DNA from: Atriophallophorus winterbourni
Lineage: Eukaryota > Platyhelminthes > Trematoda > Plagiorchiida > Microphallidae
Direction of reading: 5' to 3'
Assembly: GCA_013407085.1 (NCBI GenBank)
Contig: JACCGJ010001885.1
Location: forward strand, 62,001 to 126,000
Length of the DNA: 64,000 bases
Each line of letters starts with the position of its first letter. Position 1 is the first letter of the stretch. The position numbers and the translations under genes are program-made. This document shows positions 57,889-64,000 of this stretch, one piece after another. The notes under the pieces are model-generated. The model saw only the letters and a list, made by a program, of their open reading frames with translations. It did not search any database and was not told where the DNA came from.

Positions 57889-60800
57889 TCAGCTTTTTCC
57901 TGGTTCTGCATTGTGAAATCGTCTCATTGGGAAGCGTAGTAAGATTGGAGTTGTGCCGCGAACCGGAAGCAAATTTTGTGTGTAGCGATGAATCATCGCG
58001 GTTACACTTGGATATGGTTGACTAAATTCTCCGAGAACGTAGTATCCTGAACCTGGATCACGAGATATTTTCATGTGAAGAACATCATGTTCACGCCTGC
58101 AATGTGAAATGATCTCTAATAGAAATAAAACGGATTTTCTCAATTTCAAATCTAACGAAACAACATCTTGCATAAATTAAAATCAACTCCGATAACAAAA
58201 AAATAAATTATCCAAAATGACGACTGATAAACAATTTTCCACTATATATTTACATTTTTTACCAAACATTAATATTAAATTAAATTCTTAGTTAAATTAT
58301 TAATAAATAGATAAATTAGTACATAAATAGTTAAATTAGGTAACTTTTTTATTATTATGTTTCAACATACTCCCAACCATGAAATATTCTTTTTATGCTC
58401 TGGCTCATGAAGTATTATCCTTTACAGCTTGGTAGAATATACCATATAAATAACGAATTTAACGGTTTATTCGGCCACCCTGCTCTGGAGTAATATGAAA
58501 CTGACATGATATGACATAATAATGTTACATGTTCCAAACCATCAACTTAGCCAGTTATTCAATTATTGGGAATCGAGACTCACACCTAGCCACTCATTAT
58601 CATTACAAACTCATGTTCGCCCCCAAATCAGTCGAAACTCTTAATTGATCGCCTGCTTTCGTTGGAGAGTGTTTCACCCACCCATACGTGACATTTCGGC
58701 GTTGTTAATTATTTTTTCGTAAACGAATATCTTTTATCCTATAGTAATTGTGAAGCTGAATGGTCTTTCATTTGAAACAGCATCGCATTCATTGGTAACT
58801 TTCTGTGTTTTCAAGTGAGGTGTCCAGTAAAGCGTTTTGTGATGCACAACGTGTGAAACCACAAAAATCTGTTTTGCGGATGTCATGCATCTGGTTCATA
58901 AAACGAAATTCGTGCATGTGTATGTCGAGCTGTGTTCACCTTTTCCTTCCTATCCTTACTATATTTAGTTTTGACCTTCCTATACTTTTAACAGTCTATT
59001 TTGTATCATGGTGGTGCTGCCTATGAACATTTTTATTCGTATATTTTTCACGCTTTTCCAATGATTGCGGTGATGTGCGATGTAATATCCGTCATATTCG
59101 TGCACGGAAATAGCAAAACCCTATTCCACACGGCTGAAATTTGATCATAACACACTCGGGAGTGAACGGTATTTATCTTCTAGCTAATCAAATATTTCTG
59201 TCAGGCTTCAGTCAGGCAGGATTTACAACAAACAAATCCTGCGAAATAACAACCGCCAAGTTCTGGGATAACGTTTGATCCCAAATCGTCTGTCTCACAA
59301 CGAAATAGATAGGAGAATATAATCCTACGCGAGAATTTCAATGCGGGTTCTGTCCGGGGATCTCAATGCGAAAACGTCTCGAGAACCCCCTAATTTTCAA
59401 GCTAATGTACTCTGAAATGATCATAAACTGAGAAATTCTTTTTAGCTTTGTGACTTTAAAAGATTGCACTACCGAACAAGCAATAACATTTATTTTACAG
59501 GTGTAATATCATAAAGTTCCGTCTAACGGTTCGTAGACAGCGCAAATGTTTTGCGACGGATGATGTAATGTGCTTATCGTGAATGTACACGCCTCTCAAC
59601 ATTATCAGCGTAAATCACCGAGAGAAAAACCGACATCTAAATAAATGTGTAGAGCGAAATATTTATCAAGCACGCGTAACACATTTCAAACCTTAATACA
59701 ATGGTTTGGGTGAAGTAATTACGTATATAACCAGAAATATTTAGGCGAATTTTTTAAATTTAGAATGAATGAAATAATGATTTAACTATAATTTAAATTG
59801 TCATGCTCTCTATTTTGCTGACGAGGAATCAATTTTCACACTGGTCGCTGGAAATATGTCAACCTCATAAATCCTAAAATATTCACTGACGACTCATAAT
59901 TAAAGATTTATCTTGAAAAACCAAACACTAAATGAAATATTTATTATGATATTACCTTGAGGGACTAGATGGATATAATGGCGAAATGGCGAACAGAATT
60001 TCTTTTAATATCGCCTGAGCGATGTCGTGAAAAATATTCCATGAATTATAAATAAACACGTATATTGGATTTACTGTAGGAGGCACAGAAAATGAAGTCC
60101 CGGCACTAAATCGCTAGAGAGGAAAACATGCAATTTTTGTCTACATCTCTGTTCAATATGTTTCAAGCAAAGGGTTTCTTTTTAATATAAGGATACAGGA
60201 TGCATTCAATTTTTTTCAAGATGAGGCACGTTAACAGCTTGACATCGCGTAAATGTGGATTATTATAGTTGAGTAGGATTCCGTGATGGCTATGGAGTCA
60301 TTTCCGCAAACAGGAAACCAAGCTTGCTAGATAACATTCACTCATTGCACACATAATCCAAAAATAATAAAATGTGATTATTCAAACCTATAGGCATATG
60401 ACACTACTGTGACCTCTAATGTTAGACTGACTATCGATTCTGAATTATTGTTCGGTCACTGTTTAGCGTGAATAGGTTCATGTGATTGCAAATGACACGA
60501 CTCCAGCACCACGCGTTTATTATTTTCGTTGATTGCATTTATTTACCCATTATGAGTAGCTATCTACATCGCAAATTATAAATGATAACAATATTTTGTC
60601 GTATGCATTAGATTTAGTGAGCAAGCAGGTGCTCCAATCTTCTTCAGAATCCAGTTGCGAATTGTATCACGCATTATCCTCTAGCTCGAACTTCCTGTGT
60701 GAAACCAGCTCGACTTTTAAATCGGCCGTGATTAACATTAATTTTTAAATACCTTTTTCAGTCATAAGGGAACCATTTTGTTTTTTAAATGTTTCAACAT

Positions 60801-63800
60801 ACTGCTATGTAAACAAAGGATATTTTACACCCCATAGCTTTAAACGCTACCCACTTTTATATTTCAAACTATGGGGTTTTAGCAGCGCAGTTGGAGAAAA
60901 TTCAATCGGACACTGGAAAAATGACTTTTAAAACATCGTGCATGCTAAAATTACCTCAACACGAAATTACAATACTTGATGCTGTTTGTAGACAAAACCG
61001 AAGCTGTTTCAGAATTTAATGTGATTAGCGATTAAATTTTTTCGATTCAACAATAACGTTCTTCTCTTATTTCTTAAGAGTATTATAAAAATTGTGCGGT
61101 TACATTAATTTTATTCGCATTCGTACGCAGACGCTCGATCACATTGGGAATTTACATTTCACGTTCACTCATACGAGTTCAAGAGCAGGTCCTATTTTCT
61201 ACGTTAATATCAGCAAAATACGAAAAATTAATGTGCCAGTTGCCCATTCTTGTTGGAATCGTCGTTCATGGTCTTGATATGCAGTGATGAAATATGAAGC
61301 GTACCTAATTTTTCGGCCCTTTAGGAGTAAAGCTTTTGTCGAGTTTCAATAGCCTATGGAGTTTCGGATTAAAGTATTATCAGACTTCCTTAGCGCTGGT
61401 GCTATCAAGTTCACTATAGCTGTTTTCATGTAGCGTGAACTGGAATTTCTCAATTAATTTCTGGTCAACTAACTTATAGTGTGGCTAAGGTAATCAGCTA
61501 AGTGTCCAAAGCAAGATATATAGAACACCAATAAAATGCGAAATTTACACTCTGCTAGCAATAAAGTGACACGCTATTCTGCGAGCAAGCATCAGAGCTA
61601 TTACTTGCGTTATTAATTTAGCTTTCCGATGATACATATTCCCATATGCATCCGGTATTCTAAAACACAATTGGTGGACAAAGCTAGATATTTTAAGCAA
61701 ATCGTGCAGGAACTCTTTGGTTTATTTATTAAACAAGGCGAGGAAAATTTAGTCTGTGGTGACATACACAAATTTGTGTTTCCGTTTATGGATTGATTGT
61801 CCAAACCAAGAGGAGTCAGTCATGTTAAAATTATCAACATAAAATTTCAAACCTGTTTCTAAATTAGTCTGGAACGATTAATTTCACGATAACCGAAAAC
61901 CAACCCCGGATAAAAGGCCGTGTCGTGCAATTTTATACAAGTTTTCATTAGCATTATCACTACATTTTTCAAAGCAAAACTTTCGTTATACAGAAATTTT
62001 CTCACCTAATGGACAACGAATATTCAGCAGAATTAGTTTCACTGAGCCGAACCAGGAACGTCCCGAGGGATGCGGATTTCAGAAGACGTTCAGCGTCAGC
62101 TCTCGACAAATCGGCGTGGAACCAACTTGGATAGAAAAACGAAATTATTATGCTACAACGCTTGTAACGTTTTATCATTGAAATTATTAAAATTAATAGA
62201 ACATCTTTAGGCTGGAATCTCTAGACAATGCCCCAATATTAAGCGAGCAAATAGTATTTGAAGCAGGTGTTTATAAAATGGTTAGTCAAATTAGGCCCGA
62301 TTGTTTTCGCGCTTGCTAAAATCTTGAAAAGGTAGAAGTCTCTCCAATCTACTTGGCGCAATCAATAAATAACGTAACGTTTGATGTGAACCATCAAAAT
62401 ATTTTCTATACAGTTGATTAGTGCTGCTCACAATCTGGTGCCAAATCATATCCCTAGTTCAGTAACCGCATCCAGATCAATACTGCAACACTGGAATTGT
62501 TTAACTGATATTGATTAAGCGTGATTTATTATGGTATTAGAGTTCAAGCAACACAATGTTTTTAACAACTTCGGTTGATTTCAATCAAATGTTATCTCAA
62601 GTTATCTTCCCGTGGATGTAAACTTAAGATGTAATGAATTACAGAGGCTCACCAAGAAGTCCTGCTATTTTGAATTTTTCATTAAATTTCTGTATCCAGT
62701 AAATTCACGACTAAGCCACCACAGAAAATATACGAGCGACCAACCGACACAGTAATACACAGATGATTTTTAGAATCTCGAATTGAGGAAACATCTAAGT
62801 ACAACGATGAAAGAAGCTAATTCTCAAGAAAGAATCACGTAGCAAATATTAACGTATCAGAACATTTATTTCACTGTATATGATATTTATTACCTGACTA
62901 CGTTAATTATGTGTAAGTTCATGTATTAGATTTTGGTTACTAGAGATTTTGATCCTTTGGTCGACACGAATTCATGATATTTGAAGTAGAAAAAGTAAGA
63001 GAAACTTTAGTAGAAAATTTCTTTTTCTACTTTAAAACGCCTTAAGAAAATACGTTCAACGCTGTCCGGAAGGCAAATGTCGAACCGTGATAAATCATAA
63101 ATGTTGTGTAACTGATAAAAATATTACATACTTGCCTATCCATGAGTAGAAAAATGAAAGTTGTGAAAATAATTCGGGTTACGTTTTATACCGACATTTT
63201 GCCTCCGTGAAAACTAGGCTAGCACAGTCATATACTTGTGATAAAATCTCAATCTCCCTATTTATTACTACTTGGAACTCACAACGTGCCCCTACAATTA
63301 GCCAATACCTAAAAGATAAATCTAAAACAATACGTTCTCACAATCATACTCAAAATAGCGAGTAAAACGACAATGGCTCGAATAAGTTCACTAAAAATTG
63401 CACTTTAGCTTACGGTTGTTTGCTCAGTCTTTCGAAAATCGCAGGTTCACTTAGATGATGTAACCTTGTAGAAGCTGACATATCCCCAGTCCAAAGGCTG
63501 TTGTTTACTTTGTTTCGAACGCGTTTCTCAAAAAGTGTCGGGTCCCTTTCGGAGAAGTGTCGCACATTCCGTGAAGAATGCCAGTGTGCCAATATTTTTG
63601 GCTCGAAACATTCAAGGGAATTAACGTGTGAAGGTGCTGTTTCACTAAAACTCCGTTGGTAAGCAATCACTGGAATAAATTGGTCATTTGATTCAAGCAA
63701 TGAAGCGCTTTTAAGTTGCTTTATGTCGCGTTTATCTCCAATCCTCTGACTGTGAGATCGAACGAACCCGACGTTGCAACTTCTCTGAGACCCGCACTCA

Positions 63801-64000
63801 GAGGCCTGCGTTTCCTTGGTCGCTCCAACGGGGTTAGCCCAATCTCCATCACGTGAAATGACAGATTGTGTCATTCGAAAGTTCGGCTTGAATCGTGAGG
63901 AACTAGACCTGATGTGATATCGCTCACTTTCACTTGGGAAGGGTTCGCCATGTTTGAGCGACTGTGGTTTGTTTTGAATATCAAAACCGAATTCTGACGA
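57889..64000 (-). CDS. SH2 adaptor protein of the SHB/SHD/SHE/SHF type (5' end beyond window)
   Basis: Three - strand exons: 64000-63414 (open to the window edge, 195 codons), 62125-62006 and 58096-57889. All junctions are phase 2 with GT-AG sites. The first exon encodes a Ser/Arg-rich, low-complexity linker. The SH2 domain starts immediately at the second exon: WFHADLSRADAERLL, then GTFLVRLSET (phosphotyrosine-binding Arg in FLVR), then EYSLSIRR across the junction, VLHMKIS (His of strand D), GYYVLGEFSQPYPSVTAMIH, and LPVRGTTPILLRFPM, followed by a 12-residue tail and TGA. An SH2 at the extreme C-terminus after a long disordered region, and the LP(I/V)RG ending, match SHB-family adaptors that link tyrosine kinases to downstream signalling at the membrane. 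Introns of 1.29 and 3.9 kb separate the exons. Which family member it is cannot be said. Confidence 0.88.
58097..62005 (-). other. Last intron of the SH2 adaptor gene
   Basis: Starts AGGTGAG at 62005 and ends CATTGCAG at 58097 on the - strand. The 3.9 kb is AT-rich; short frames on both strands (for example 58805-59026 and 61613-61804) show no motifs. No mobile element was recognised here, unlike the other introns of the window. Confidence 0.75.
62126..63413 (-). other. First visible intron of the SH2 adaptor gene
   Basis: Starts GTAAGC at 63413 and ends TCTATCCAAG before 62125 on the - strand. If the intron is kept in the mRNA, the stop TAA lies across the donor site, so translation ends two codons later without the SH2 domain. 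Nothing else was recognised inside. Confidence 0.75.

Overview
This window is eukaryotic: AT-rich, with small exons separated by GT-AG introns and a dense mix of decayed retrotransposons. It looks like a flatworm, most likely a trematode related to schistosomes. The evidence is (i) a phosphoribosyltransferase gene whose first four introns are only 28-33 nt, as in the 5' ends of schistosome genes; (ii) a CsRn1-type LTR element with a tRNA-Trp-like primer site; (iii) abundant CR1/Jockey-like and RTE-like retrotransposon remnants; and (iv) a splice acceptor placed directly before a start codon, compatible with spliced-leader trans-splicing. The species assignment is inference.

Four host transcription units are supported. 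On the + strand, an HGPRT-type purine salvage enzyme is encoded by eight exons (24461-30076). On the - strand, a complete seven-exon gene (37721-40866) encodes a TFIIIC subunit of the GTF3C5/Tau95 family. On the - strand at the right edge, three exons (57889-64000, 5' end outside the window) encode an SH2 adaptor of the SHB/SHD/SHE/SHF type. A weaker + strand gene model of four phase-compatible exons (50201-50913) encodes an unrecognised protein of about 123 residues. The host genes are unrelated in function.

Everything else is mobile-element sequence or unrecognised DNA. Left part (0-17.7 kb): an RTE scrap, a long - strand CR1-like element with ORF1, endonuclease and RT pieces (about 1.9-6.5 kb) that carries a possible tRNA-derived SINE, two + strand CR1-like 3' portions (7.4-8.75 and 15.8-17.7 kb), and a Jockey/CR1-type RT split by a piggyBac copy that is bounded by an exact TTAA target duplication. 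Middle (18.4-21.9 kb): an LTR retrotransposon with near-identical 267-bp LTRs and a 4-bp target duplication, no integrase, and a primer-binding site tandemly repeated four times. From 23 to 33 kb, CR1 and RTE pieces surround and invade the HGPRT gene. From 41 to 46 kb, a 220-240-bp SINE-like repeat with two conserved hairpins is clustered in several copies, next to nested RT fragments. From 47 to 49 kb and at 52.4 kb there are more RT pieces, the last beside a 1000-N assembly gap. A 248-bp unit is tandemly duplicated at 56.4-56.9 kb.

No rRNA, tRNA, CRISPR or prokaryotic features were found. All splice models are read by eye from splice-site sequence, reading phase and remembered family similarity; no database search was run.
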